A stretch of DNA of 25,127 nt from positions 1 through 25,127 of the forward strand of contig DASWKG010000073.1 in the NCBI GenBank assembly GCA_036396755.1. Direction: 5' to 3'. The position numbers were made by a program, and so were the translations under genes. The notes beneath the pieces were generated by a model that worked only from the letters and a program-made list of their open reading frames with translations, did no database searches and was not told the origin of the DNA. This DNA comes from DASWKG01 sp036396755. Its GTDB lineage: Bacteria; Actinomycetota; UBA4738; CALAEC01. The stretch's first letter is position 1, and every line of letters begins with the position of its first letter. Below are positions 14,968-23,816 of the stretch, piece by piece.

Positions 14968-17613
14968 TCAGGAGCAGCCGAGCTCGTCGAGCTGGGCCCG
15001 CAGGACCGCTTCCTCGTCGCGGAGGGCGGCGAGCTTGTCGCGCTCGCCCTGCACGACGTCGGCGGGAGCCTTCGCCGTGAACCCCTCGTTCGAGAGCTTC
15101 CCCTGCGCCCGGGCGGTGTCGGCCTCGAGCGAGCCCAGCCGCTTGCGGATGCGGTCGCACTCGGCCGCCGTGTCGAGCACGCCCTCGAGGGGGATCAGCA
15201 CCTCGGCCCCCTGGACCAGGAGGCGCGCCGACCCGGGCGACGCGGCGCCGTCGTCGAGCCGCTCGAGCACGCCGGCGCGGGTGAGCCGCCGGATCTCCTC
15301 GTCGAGCGCGGTCAGGACCTCGCCCTGCCACTCCTCGGTGGGACGAACCCGGACGGTCAGCTCCACTCGCTGGGCGACGTTGTGGTCGCTCCGGAACCTG
15401 CGGACGGCGGTGACGAGATCCTCCGCGAACGCGAAGCGCTCCTCCGCGGTTTCGTCGCGATGCTCGGGAAGGGGCTCGGGCCAGGCAGCGACCACGACGG
15501 ACTCACCCTCCTCGAATCGCCGCCAAACCGTGTCGGTCACGAAGGGCATGATCGGGTGGAGCAGGCGGAGGCTCCGCTCGAGCACCCACGCGAGCACGCG
15601 CGCGGCAGCTTCCCGCTCCTCGGGGGTCCCCTCGTAGAGCCGCGGCTTGGCGAGCTCGAGGCCCCAGTCGCACAGCTCGGACCAGAGGAACCGGTACAGG
15701 GCCTGCGCGGCCTCCGCGAAGCGGTAACCCTCGATCGCGGCGTCGACCTCGGCGCGGCACGCCTCGTGCCGGGAGAGCAGCCACCGGTCGGTGAGCGTGA
15801 GGGCGTCGCCGGGCGGGAGCTCGGGCCGGGCGTCCTCCTGGGACAGGACCAGCCGGGCGGCGTTCCACAGCTTGTTCGCGAAGTGCTTGCCGGCCTCGAC
15901 GGCCTCCTCGCCGAAGGGGATGTCCTGCTGGCTCTCGCTCGCCATGCGCATCAGCGAGAAGCGGAGGGCGTCGGCGCCGTAGCGCTCGATCATCTCGAGC
16001 GGGTCGATCACGTTCCCGAGCGACTTCGACATCTTCCGTCCCTGCCGGTCGCGGACGAGGCCGTGGATGACGACGTGGTCGAACGGCACGTCATCGGCGA
16101 ACCGGAGGCCCGACATGATCATGCGGGCGACCCAGAGGTAGAGGATCTCGTAGCCGGTCACGAGTACCGAGGTCGGGTAGAAGAACCGGAGGTCGGCGGT
16201 GTCCTCGGGCCAGCCGAGGGTGGAGAAGGGCCAGAGCTGGGACGAGAACCACGTGTCGAGCACGTCGGGGTCCTGCTCGATATCCGTGCCGCCGCACTCG
16301 GCGCACGCGGCCGGGTCCTCGACCGAGGCGAACTCATGGCCGCCGGCGCAGTACCAGACGGGGATGCGGTGGCCCCACCAGAGCTGGCGGGAGATGTTCC
16401 AGTCGCGGAGGTTCTCGAGCCACTCGGTGTAGAGGCGCGACCAGCGCTCGGGGAAGAACCGGACCCGCCCGTCGAGCGCACCCTTCGTAGCGGGGCCGGT
16501 CAGCTGCTGCACGGCAACGAACCACTGCTTCCCCGAGAGCCAGGGCTCGATCTCGCTGCCGCATCGGTAGCAGTGCCCGACCACGTGCGGGTACGGACGC
16601 TCCTCGTGCAGGATCAGGCTTCGCTCGCTCAGCGCCTGACGCACGCGTTCGCGCGCCTCGTAGCGGTCGAGGCCGCGGAACGCCTCGGGGACGTTCTCGT
16701 TGGTCGTCGCCCCCGCGTCGAAGATGTTGAGGAGCGGCAGTCCCGCGCGCTCGGCGATCTCGAAGTCGGCGGGGTCGTGGGCGGGTGTGACCTTCACCGC
16801 GCCGGTCCCGAACGAAGGATCGACCGCCGAGTCGGCGACGATCGGGACCTCCCGCTCGTCGAAGGGGTGACGCACCGTCTTCCCGACGAGGTCGCGGTAC
16901 CGCTCGTCGTCGGGGTGCACGGCGATCCCCGTGTCGCCCAGCATCGTCTCGAGCCGGGTGGTGGCGACATCGAGGTGGCCCGAGCCGTCGGCGAGCTCGT
17001 AGCGGAAGGTGACCAGCTCGCCGTCGACCTCACGGTGCTCGACCTCGGAGTCGGAGATGGCCGTCCGATCGGTGGGGCACCAGTTGACGATGCGCTCGCC
17101 CCGATAGATCAGCCCCTCGTCGTAGAGGCGCACGAACGCGACCCGGACGGCGTGCTGGAGGCCCTCGTCCATCGTGAAGCGCAGGCGCTCCCAGTCGCAG
17201 GAGTTGCCGAGGGCCTTCATCTGCTCGACGATCCGTCCGCCGAACCGCTCCTTCCACTCCCAGACGCGTTCGATGAAGGCCTCGCGGCCGATCTCCTGCT
17301 TGTCGACGCCCTCGTCGCGGAGCTGCCGGGTCACCAGCACCTCGGTGCCGATGCCGGCGTGGTCGGTGCCGGGGAGCCAGAGCGTCGTGCGCCCCTGCAT
17401 CCGTCGCCGGCGGACGATCACGTCCTGGATGGTGTGGTCGAGGGCGTGGCCCATGTGCAGGGCGCCCGTCACGTTCGGCGGCGGAAGGACGATGCAGAAC
17501 GGCTCCCCTTCACCCGGCTCTGGGTGGAAGTAGCCGCGCTCGACCCACTCGGCGTACAGGCGCGGCTCGACCTCGGCCGCCTCGTAGGCGGTGGGCATGG
17601 CTCGATCGCTCAT
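14968..17613 (-). CDS. valS: Valyl-tRNA synthetase
   Basis: 881 residues, a typical class I enzyme. The HIGH signature is HMGH (53-56) in PPPNVTGALHMGHAL, and KMSKS is at 527-531. The editing domain (CP1) lies about 190-340. Cysteine pairs C348/C351 and C422...C437/C440 may form a zinc-ribbon-like insert, as in some ValRS. The C-terminal 70 residues form the coiled-coil arm that clamps tRNA, with the family motif LSNEGFTAKAPADVV. The enzyme charges tRNA-Val and edits mischarged Thr. The start is the ATG at 17613; Met6 is an alternative. A TAGACT box is 9 bases upstream. It lies 38 bases after the clpX stop, which may allow separate transcription. Confidence 0.97.
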   Translation of the reverse strand: MSDRAMPTAYEAAEVEPRLYAEWVERGYFHPEPGEGEPFCIVLPPPNVTGALHMGHALDHTIQDVIVRRRRMQGRTTLWLPGTDHAGIGTEVLVTRQLRDEGVDKQEIGREAFIERVWEWKERFGGRIVEQMKALGNSCDWERLRFTMDEGLQHAVRVAFVRLYDEGLIYRGERIVNWCPTDRTAISDSEVEHREVDGELVTFRYELADGSGHLDVATTRLETMLGDTGIAVHPDDERYRDLVGKTVRHPFDEREVPIVADSAVDPSFGTGAVKVTPAHDPADFEIAERAGLPLLNIFDAGATTNENVPEAFRGLDRYEARERVRQALSERSLILHEERPYPHVVGHCYRCGSEIEPWLSGKQWFVAVQQLTGPATKGALDGRVRFFPERWSRLYTEWLENLRDWNISRQLWWGHRIPVWYCAGGHEFASVEDPAACAECGGTDIEQDPDVLDTWFSSQLWPFSTLGWPEDTADLRFFYPTSVLVTGYEILYLWVARMIMSGLRFADDVPFDHVVIHGLVRDRQGRKMSKSLGNVIDPLEMIERYGADALRFSLMRMASESQQDIPFGEEAVEAGKHFANKLWNAARLVLSQEDARPELPPGDALTLTDRWLLSRHEACRAEVDAAIEGYRFAEAAQALYRFLWSELCDWGLELAKPRLYEGTPEEREAAARVLAWVLERSLRLLHPIMPFVTDTVWRRFEEGESVVVAAWPEPLPEHRDETAEERFAFAEDLVTAVRRFRSDHNVAQRVELTVRVRPTEEWQGEVLTALDEEIRRLTRAGVLERLDDGAASPGSARLLVQGAEVLIPLEGVLDTAAECDRIRKRLGSLEADTARAQGKLSNEGFTAKAPADVVQGERDKLAALRDEEAVLRAQLDELGCS

Positions 17614-17651
17614 CGAGTTCGGAGTCTACCGGGCGCCCGGGGGGCCCTCGG

Positions 17652-18920
<1,269 letters not shown>

Positions 18921-18952
18921 CTCACCCTCTCCCGACTTCGACCGGACCTATC

Positions 18953-19582
18953 CTACGACGAGGGGGTGCCCGCCGAGGCGAGCTGCTTCGGAAGACCTCT
19001 CGTCGAGATCACCTCGTCGATGATGCCGTACTCCTTGGCCGCATCGGCCGTCATGATGAAGTCGCGGTCGGTGTCCTTGGACACCTTCTCGAGCGTCTGG
19101 CCGGTGTGCTGCGCCAGGATCTCGTCGAGGAGCTTCCGGTACCGGAGGATCTCCCGCGCCTGGATCTCGATGTCGACAGCCTGCCCGCCGGCCTGCCCGT
19201 GCGGCTGGTGGATCAGGACGCGGGAGTGCGGGAGGGCGTAGCGCTTGCCCGCGGCTCCGGACGCCAGCAGCACGGCGGCGGCGGAGGCTGCCTGCCCCAT
19301 GCAGATCGTGGAGACGTCGGGCTTGATGTACTGCATGGTGTCGTAGATCGCGAAGAGCGACGTGATGTCGCCGCCCGGCGAGTTGATGTAGAGGTTCACG
19401 TCCTTGTCGGGATCCTCGGACTCCAGGTGCAGCATCTGCGCCATGATCAGGTTCGCCACCTGGTCGTCGACGGGAGTGCCGAGGAACACGATCCGCTCGT
19501 TGAGCAGGCGCGAGTAGATGTCGAACGAGCGCTCACCCCGGTTGGTCTGCTCGATCACGATGGGCACGAGATAGTCCTTCAT
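18953..19582 (-). CDS. clpP: ClpP serine protease subunit, ClpP2-like
   Basis: 209 residues. The catalytic triad is Ser100 (GQAASAAAVLLA), His125 (LIHQPHG) and Asp174 (DTDRDF). The nucleophile motif GQAASAAAVLLA and TSLFAIYDTMQYI resemble actinobacterial ClpP2 rather than ClpP1 (GMAASMGEFLLA), as recalled from mycobacterial sequences. ClpP forms the double-ring proteolytic chamber served by ClpX. The ATG at 19582 overlaps the tig stop (ATGA on the minus strand). The usual actinobacterial partner ClpP1 is not in this window. Confidence 0.95.
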   Translation of the reverse strand: MKDYLVPIVIEQTNRGERSFDIYSRLLNERIVFLGTPVDDQVANLIMAQMLHLESEDPDKDVNLYINSPGGDITSLFAIYDTMQYIKPDVSTICMGQAASAAAVLLASGAAGKRYALPHSRVLIHQPHGQAGGQAVDIEIQAREILRYRKLLDEILAQHTGQTLEKVSKDTDRDFIMTADAAKEYGIIDEVISTRGLPKQLASAGTPSS

Positions 19583-20922
19583 GGTTCCTCTCCTTCTGGG
19601 GGCTCGCCGCCGGGGGCTCCGCCGTCCTCACCGACGACCTCGGAGTGCTCGACGACGAGATCAAGGGCCTTTGTTCGGATGATATCACCGGCTACCGATG
19701 TCATCTGTCCCGATGCTTGAAGAAGGCGGGCGACCTCCTTCGGCTCCTTGCCCGTCCCTCTCGCGATCTCGGCGATCGCGCCCTCGAGCTCCTCCTTCGT
19801 GACCTCGAGGCCCTCCCGTCTGGCCACCGCCTCGAGGGCGAGGTCGGCGCGGATGGCCCGCACGGCGTGGGCGCGCGCGTCCGAGCGGAACTGCAGCTCG
19901 TCGACGCCCGACGAGCGCAGGACGTCGTCGAGCGAGGTCCCCTGCTCCTGGGCCCGGCGGCGGGTGGAGGCGACGCGCGACTCGGTCTCCTGGTCGACGA
20001 GGCGCCCGGGGAGCTCGACGTCGACCCGCTCGATCAGGGCCTGCAGCGTGCGGTCGCGGATCGCCGCGTCCGCCGCCGCGCTCTTCAGCATCCCGAGCTT
20101 CTCGCGCACGTCGTCGCGGAGCTCATCGAGCGTGTCGAACTCCGATGCCGTCTTGGCGAACTCGTCGTCGAGCGCGGGCAGCTTCTTCGCCTTCACGTCC
20201 TTGACCAGGACCTGGATCGAGACCTCCTCGCCTCCGTGCTCCCCGGCGCCCTCCGGCAGCCTGGCGTTGAACTTGAGGATGTCGCCGCGGCGCTTGCCCT
20301 CGAGCTCCTCGTCGAGCTCGGGGACCACGGCGCCGGACCCCACCTCGTAGAGCTCGTCGATCGAGGTGGCCTCGGGGATCTCCTCGTCGTGGATCGTGGC
20401 GCGCAGGTCGGCGACGACGAAGTCGCCGCGGCGCGCCGGGTGACCCACCGACTCGAGCTCGGCGAAGCGCTCCCGGAGCCGGTCCATCTGCTCGTCGACC
20501 TCGTACTCCGCGATCCGCGCCTCGGGCCGCTCGACGCGCAGGCCCTTGTAGTCGGCCTCCTCGAAGGCCTGCCGGGGGCGGATGTCGACCGTGGCGGAGA
20601 ACCGGAAGCCGGCCCCCTCGACGTCGCTCAGATCGAGGTCGTCGAACTCCGGATCGCCGATGGGCGCGAGGTCGTGCTCGCGGAGCGCCTGAGGGTAGAA
20701 CTCGGCGAGCGCGTGCTCGACGAACTCCTGCATCACCGCGCCCTTGCCGACCTGGGCCTCGACGATCTTCCGCGGGATCTTCCCCTTGCGGAAGCCGGGC
20801 ACCGAGATCGACTCGCCGACGTGCTTGTAGGCGATCGCCATGATCGGCTTCGCCTCATCGGGGGTGACGTCGACCGTCAGCTTGACGCGATGCTTCTCGA
20901 GCTCCTCGAGCTGCGCGTTCAC
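19579..20922 (-). CDS. tig: Trigger factor, ribosome-associated chaperone
   Basis: 447 residues from a GTG start. The N-terminal ribosome-binding domain has the signature GFRKGKIP (43-50), which docks at the peptide exit tunnel. A PPIase (FKBP-like) domain spans about 160-245, starting with RRGDFVVADL, and a long helical C-terminal chaperone domain follows, ending in an acidic Gly/Pro/Glu tail. Trigger factor folds nascent chains before ClpXP quality control, matching its coupling to clpP (ATGA). Its own start overlaps the stop of the upstream cNMP-fold gene as GTGA, so three genes form a coupled unit. Confidence 0.95.
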   Translation of the reverse strand: MNAQLEELEKHRVKLTVDVTPDEAKPIMAIAYKHVGESISVPGFRKGKIPRKIVEAQVGKGAVMQEFVEHALAEFYPQALREHDLAPIGDPEFDDLDLSDVEGAGFRFSATVDIRPRQAFEEADYKGLRVERPEARIAEYEVDEQMDRLRERFAELESVGHPARRGDFVVADLRATIHDEEIPEATSIDELYEVGSGAVVPELDEELEGKRRGDILKFNARLPEGAGEHGGEEVSIQVLVKDVKAKKLPALDDEFAKTASEFDTLDELRDDVREKLGMLKSAAADAAIRDRTLQALIERVDVELPGRLVDQETESRVASTRRRAQEQGTSLDDVLRSSGVDELQFRSDARAHAVRAIRADLALEAVARREGLEVTKEELEGAIAEIARGTGKEPKEVARLLQASGQMTSVAGDIIRTKALDLVVEHSEVVGEDGGAPGGEPPEGEEP

Positions 20923-21371
20923 GAGATCTCCGGTCCCTCGGAGGTCTCCCCGCGGACCTGCACCTGCTCGGCGAGACGCCGCTCGAAGTGCCTCGCGAGG
21001 TCGGGCGTATGCTCCAGGAGCTCTCGGAACGACTCCTCGGGGAGGACCATCAGCTCGGTGTCGATCACCGCTTCGGCGGTCTTGCTGTGCTTGCGCTCGA
21101 GGAGGAGGGAAAGCTCGCCGAAGGACCGCCCGGGCCCCACCCTCGACTCCCCACCCTCGGGATCGTCGGGGTCGAACACGCGGACCTCTCCGGACAGCAC
21201 GATGTAGAGGCCCTCGGAGGCGGCCTCCTTCTCGAAGATCTTGGCCCCGGGGGCATAGAACAGGTTCATCGAGGCCCCCACGATCGCCAGCAGGGCGTGA
21301 TCGTCGAGCGAGGCCAGGTCGGGCACCCCCTGGAGCGCCTTCACGAGGCTATGGGTCGCTGATCCCATCAC
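20919..21371 (-). CDS. Stand-alone cyclic nucleotide-binding-fold protein
   Basis: 150 residues with a single CRP-type cNMP-binding beta-roll (about 30-118) and no DNA-binding domain. The phosphate-binding cassette is recognisable as FGELSLLL (84-91), but the conserved Arg-(Ser/Thr)-Ala is Lys97-Thr98-Ala99, so cyclic nucleotide binding is doubtful. The start is either GTG at 21371, 10 bases after GGGGAGG, or ATG at 21368, 13 bases after it; the first spacing is better. Its stop overlaps the tig start (GTGA), suggesting it is the first gene of the tig-clpP-clpX operon. The function is unknown; a small ligand- or partner-sensing regulator of the operon's products is conceivable. Confidence 0.85.
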   Translation of the reverse strand: MMGSATHSLVKALQGVPDLASLDDHALLAIVGASMNLFYAPGAKIFEKEAASEGLYIVLSGEVRVFDPDDPEGGESRVGPGRSFGELSLLLERKHSKTAEAVIDTELMVLPEESFRELLEHTPDLARHFERRLAEQVQVRGETSEGPEIS

Positions 21372-21430
21372 TACACAGACACCTCCCCGGGTATGGTACG
21401 AGAGACAGACTCCCAGCGAGGTGATGAGGG

Positions 21431-22282
21431 ATGAGCGTCTCGGACTTCCCGCTCAGGATCGTGCAGCTGAGCGACATCCACTGCGGCGAACCCACCTTCC
21501 AGGAAGAGGGCATGCGCAGCATCGTGGAGCGCGTGAACCGCATGCAGCCCGACGTCATCGTGGTGGCGGGGGACCTCACGGCGGCCGGGTACGAGTGGGA
21601 GTTCGAGGAGGTCGCCGAGTGGCTCGACAAGATGGAGCCGCCGAAGGTGGTCATCCCCGGCAACCACGACTCACGGAACGTGGGCTACATCCACTTCAAG
21701 CGCCTGTTCGGCGACCGCTTCAACCGCTACCGGCAGGCGTTCGACCCCGTGCGAGCCGAGCGCTTGGCCGCGACCGGGTTCACCGTGGTGGGTGCCGACT
21801 CCTCCGATCCCGACCTCAACGAGGGGCACATCGGGCGGGAGCGATACCCGTGGATCCGCGAGCAGTTCAGCGAGGACGACGACATCAACATCTTCGCCCT
21901 GCACCATCACCTGGTGTCGGTGCCGGGGACCGGGCGAGAGCGGAACATCATCACCGACGCGGGCGACCTGCTGGCCCTCCTGACCCGGCTCGACATCGAC
22001 ATCGTGCTCTCGGGCCACAAGCACGTACCCTACTTTTGGGGGGTGAACGGGATCCTCGTGTGCAACTCGGGCACCCCGACCACCAAGCGCCTCCGGGGCC
22101 TCACTCCCCCGTCGTGGAACGAGATCCACGTCGACGCCACCACGATCAAGGTGTTCCTGCACTACGCCGACGGCCGCCGGGAGCTGGCAGTGATCCGGAG
22201 CCGCACCACCCGGGCGATGATCCGGGAAGCGTTCTACATGACCGACGACTTCCTGACCACGAACCAGGTTCTGGCCGAGTAG
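21431..22282 (+). CDS. Calcineurin-like metallophosphoesterase
   Basis: 283 residues. All dinuclear-metal motifs of the family are present in order: Asp15-x-His17 (LSDIHCG), GDLT at 47-50, GNHD at 77-80, the HHH stretch at 158-160 and GHKH at 195-198. The sequence resembles the CpdA/Icc-type 3',5'-cyclic nucleotide phosphodiesterases in motif spacing, but substrate cannot be assigned. There is no signal peptide. The ATG at 21431 has a good Shine-Dalgarno, GAGGTGA (21418-21424), with a 6-base spacer. It diverges from the cNMP-fold gene across 59 bases, which makes a cyclic-nucleotide link tempting but unproven. TATGGT at 21392-21397 is a possible -10. Confidence 0.88.
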   Translation: MSVSDFPLRIVQLSDIHCGEPTFQEEGMRSIVERVNRMQPDVIVVAGDLTAAGYEWEFEEVAEWLDKMEPPKVVIPGNHDSRNVGYIHFKRLFGDRFNRYRQAFDPVRAERLAATGFTVVGADSSDPDLNEGHIGRERYPWIREQFSEDDDINIFALHHHLVSVPGTGRERNIITDAGDLLALLTRLDIDIVLSGHKHVPYFWGVNGILVCNSGTPTTKRLRGLTPPSWNEIHVDATTIKVFLHYADGRRELAVIRSRTTRAMIREAFYMTDDFLTTNQVLAE

Positions 22283-22297
22283 CGGTCGAGGCCGCGG

Positions 22298-22372
22298 TCG
22301 GGGCGACCGGATTCGAACCGGCGACCTCGGCGTCCCAAACGCCGCGCGCTAACCAAGCTGCGCTACGCCCCG
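22298..22372 (-). tRNA. tRNA-Pro(UGG)
   Basis: On the minus strand a full cloverleaf of 75 bases folds: acceptor CGGGGCG pairing with CGCCCCG, D stem GCGC/GCGC, anticodon stem CGGCG/CGCCG around loop TTTGGGA with anticodon TGG, and T arm GCCGG-TTCGAAT-CCGGT. The discriminator base is A and CCA is not encoded. The gene begins 16 bases after the phosphoesterase stop and is antisense to it. It diverges from the tRNA-Gly gene. Confidence 0.95.
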
Positions 22373-22489
<117 letters not shown>

Positions 22490-22509
22490 CGAAAACTGAC
22501 CCAACTGGG

Positions 22510-22537
22510 CTGACAAGGCACTCGCACGGTATAGAAT
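22510..22537 (+). promoter_or_regulatory. Predicted promoter for the LAETG surface protein
   Basis: CTGACA (22510-22515, 5/6 to TTGACA) is followed after 16 bases by TAGAAT (22532-22537, 5/6 to TATAAT, preceded by TA to give TATAGAAT). Transcription would start near 22544, leaving a leader of about 24 bases that contains GGAAGGAG before the TTG at 22568. Confidence 0.55.
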
Positions 22538-22567
22538 CGCCCGGACTCTGGTGGGGGAAGGAGCCCG

Positions 22568-22990
22568 TTGGCAGCACGACCGAGCCGGGCGGCCGGTTCC
22601 TGGCCGCTCGCTCTCCTGATCCTCGCCACGCTGGTCACCGGGGTAACGCTGGCAGTGGTTCGTGCGGGGGACGACACGAAGGACGTCGTTCAGCCCACGC
22701 CTTCCTCGACTTCGACGACCCCGTCGCCGAGCCCCAGCCCCTCGCCGAGCCCGACGTCTCCCTCTCCGTCGCCGTCCCCCTCCCCCAGCCCAACCCCGAC
22801 CGAGGAACCGACGGAGAAGCCGACCGAGGAACCGACGGAGAAGCCCACCGACAAGCCCACGGACAAGCCCGGCAACGGGGGCAAGGGACTGGCGGAGACG
22901 GGCGGGGCTCCGGCGCCGTTCCTCGCGGCCGGCGGGCTGCTGCTGGCGCTGGCCGCCGGGCTGTGGCGCCTCTCCCGCCGCCCCGTCTGA
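22568..22990 (+). CDS. Small Ser/Pro/Thr-rich cell-wall protein with LAETG sorting signal
   Basis: 140 residues from a TTG start 4 bases after GGAAGGAG. It has an N-terminal signal or anchor segment (about 12-31), a long SP/TP repeat (about 43-78), then EEPTEKPT-type repeats (79-101), and a C-terminal sorting signal: LAETG at 108-112, a hydrophobic stretch (about 117-132) and the basic tail RLSRRPV. LAXTG is the known recognition pattern of class E sortases in high-GC actinobacteria, so the mature protein is probably linked to peptidoglycan outside the cell. No globular domain is present between the signal and the anchor; it may be a wall stalk or glycosylation scaffold. No sortase gene is in the window. 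Confidence 0.8.
   Translation: MAARPSRAAGSWPLALLILATLVTGVTLAVVRAGDDTKDVVQPTPSSTSTTPSPSPSPSPSPTSPSPSPSPSPSPTPTEEPTEKPTEEPTEKPTDKPTDKPGNGGKGLAETGGAPAPFLAAGGLLLALAAGLWRLSRRPV
22800..22871 (+). repeat. 24-base and 12-base tandem repeats in the LAETG gene
   Basis: A 24-base unit encoding (T)EEPTEKP occurs twice in near-identical form, starting at 22801 and 22825, followed by two 12-base units encoding TDKP. The period suits slippage or unequal crossover, so the copy number may vary between strains. Just upstream (about 22693-22800) is a low-complexity C-rich stretch encoding the SP repeat. Confidence 0.7.
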
Positions 22991-23008
22991 CGCGGGCGCC
23001 TCAGGCCG

Positions 23009-23806
23009 CTAGAGCGATTCCCAGTCGACGGCCATCATGGCCGGGTTCTGCGGGTCGACCTTGATCGGGACCGTGTCGCCCTTCTCGAGGTGGCCGATGT
23101 GCTCCGGCGGGATGCCGGCCCGGGTCGGTCCCTCGATCGCCGGGAAGCCGGGAACCTCGATCCGCAGCGTGAGGTCGTAGACGGTCCGGCCCTCGCCGTC
23201 GATGTCGGTCGTCTCGGTGGCCTCGAGGACCGTCGCCGTCCCGGCCGTCCCCGTCGCGAGGAGGCGCTTCTTGAGGTCCTGAGGATCCTCGGGAGGGCCG
23301 GCCTGCGCCGCGGCGACCGCGCCAGGCATCGCGGGCCCGGGCGCGCTCCACTCGATGATCACGTTCTGGGGGTTCTGAGGATCGACCTTCACCGGCAGGG
23401 GCTGGCCGCTGGTCAGGCGCCCGAGCATGATCAGCGGCACCCACTCCTTGAGCGTTACCTGATAGGGGCCCTGGACGGCGGTCGAGAGCTCGAGGGTCAG
23501 CTCGACCTGCGGCTGCTCGTTCAGGTAGACGCCGGTCTGACTCATCCCCACGATCCGGGCCTGCGCCGGGAGCCCGGTCGCGCTGATCCGCTGGGCTTCC
23601 TTGTACCGGGCCGACCACTTGCCGGCCCAGACGAGCAGCGCCAGCGACACGGACCCGAGGATCGCGGCGGTGAGCCAGAGGCCCCCCTTCGCCTCCGGCA
23701 CCGCGAGCCCGCCGGCGAGGAGCCCGGCCGCCACGACGAGCTCGATCACGGCCGTGATCCACAGCCACTTCGCAGGGCTCTTCGACCACGTGAGTGGGGT
23801 GAACAC
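23009..23806 (-). CDS. Two-TM protein with duplicated DUF3592-like beta domain
   Basis: 265 residues from a GTG start. Residues 13-36 and about 43-62 are membrane segments. Two copies of a similar domain follow: one about 73-152 (ISATGLPAQARIVG ... PVKVDPQNPQNVIIEW) and one about 182-263 (LLATGTAGTATVLE ... PIKVDPQNPAMMAVDW). Each ends in the same KVDPQNP motif, as in DUF3592-type proteins, and the DNA around both is visibly similar (23041-23070 and 23371-23400). The function is unknown. It lies 10 bases after the AI-2E-family gene stop on the same strand, so the two are likely an operon, and is tail-to-tail with the LAETG gene (18 bases). The start lacks a clear Shine-Dalgarno; a TAGGCT box is 7 bases upstream. 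Confidence 0.75.
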   Translation of the reverse strand: MFTPLTWSKSPAKWLWITAVIELVVAAGLLAGGLAVPEAKGGLWLTAAILGSVSLALLVWAGKWSARYKEAQRISATGLPAQARIVGMSQTGVYLNEQPQVELTLELSTAVQGPYQVTLKEWVPLIMLGRLTSGQPLPVKVDPQNPQNVIIEWSAPGPAMPGAVAAAQAGPPEDPQDLKKRLLATGTAGTATVLEATETTDIDGEGRTVYDLTLRIEVPGFPAIEGPTRAGIPPEHIGHLEKGDTVPIKVDPQNPAMMAVDWESL

Positions 23807-23816
23807 CCCTCGAAGC

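Noticed and set aside
17629..17640. 12-base perfect palindrome CCGGGCGCCCGG between clpX and valS, as a terminator
   Set aside because: It has no loop and no T-run; a GC-only palindrome of this length is not surprising in this sequence.
19645..21207. 520-codon plus-strand open frame opposite tig and the cNMP-fold gene
   Set aside because: It is an antisense shadow rich in Leu, Arg, Glu and Asp with no family signature.
22693..22871. Repeated C-rich region as a CRISPR array or intergenic satellite
   Set aside because: The repeats keep the reading frame and encode SP/TP and EEPTEKP repeats of one protein; there are no spacers.
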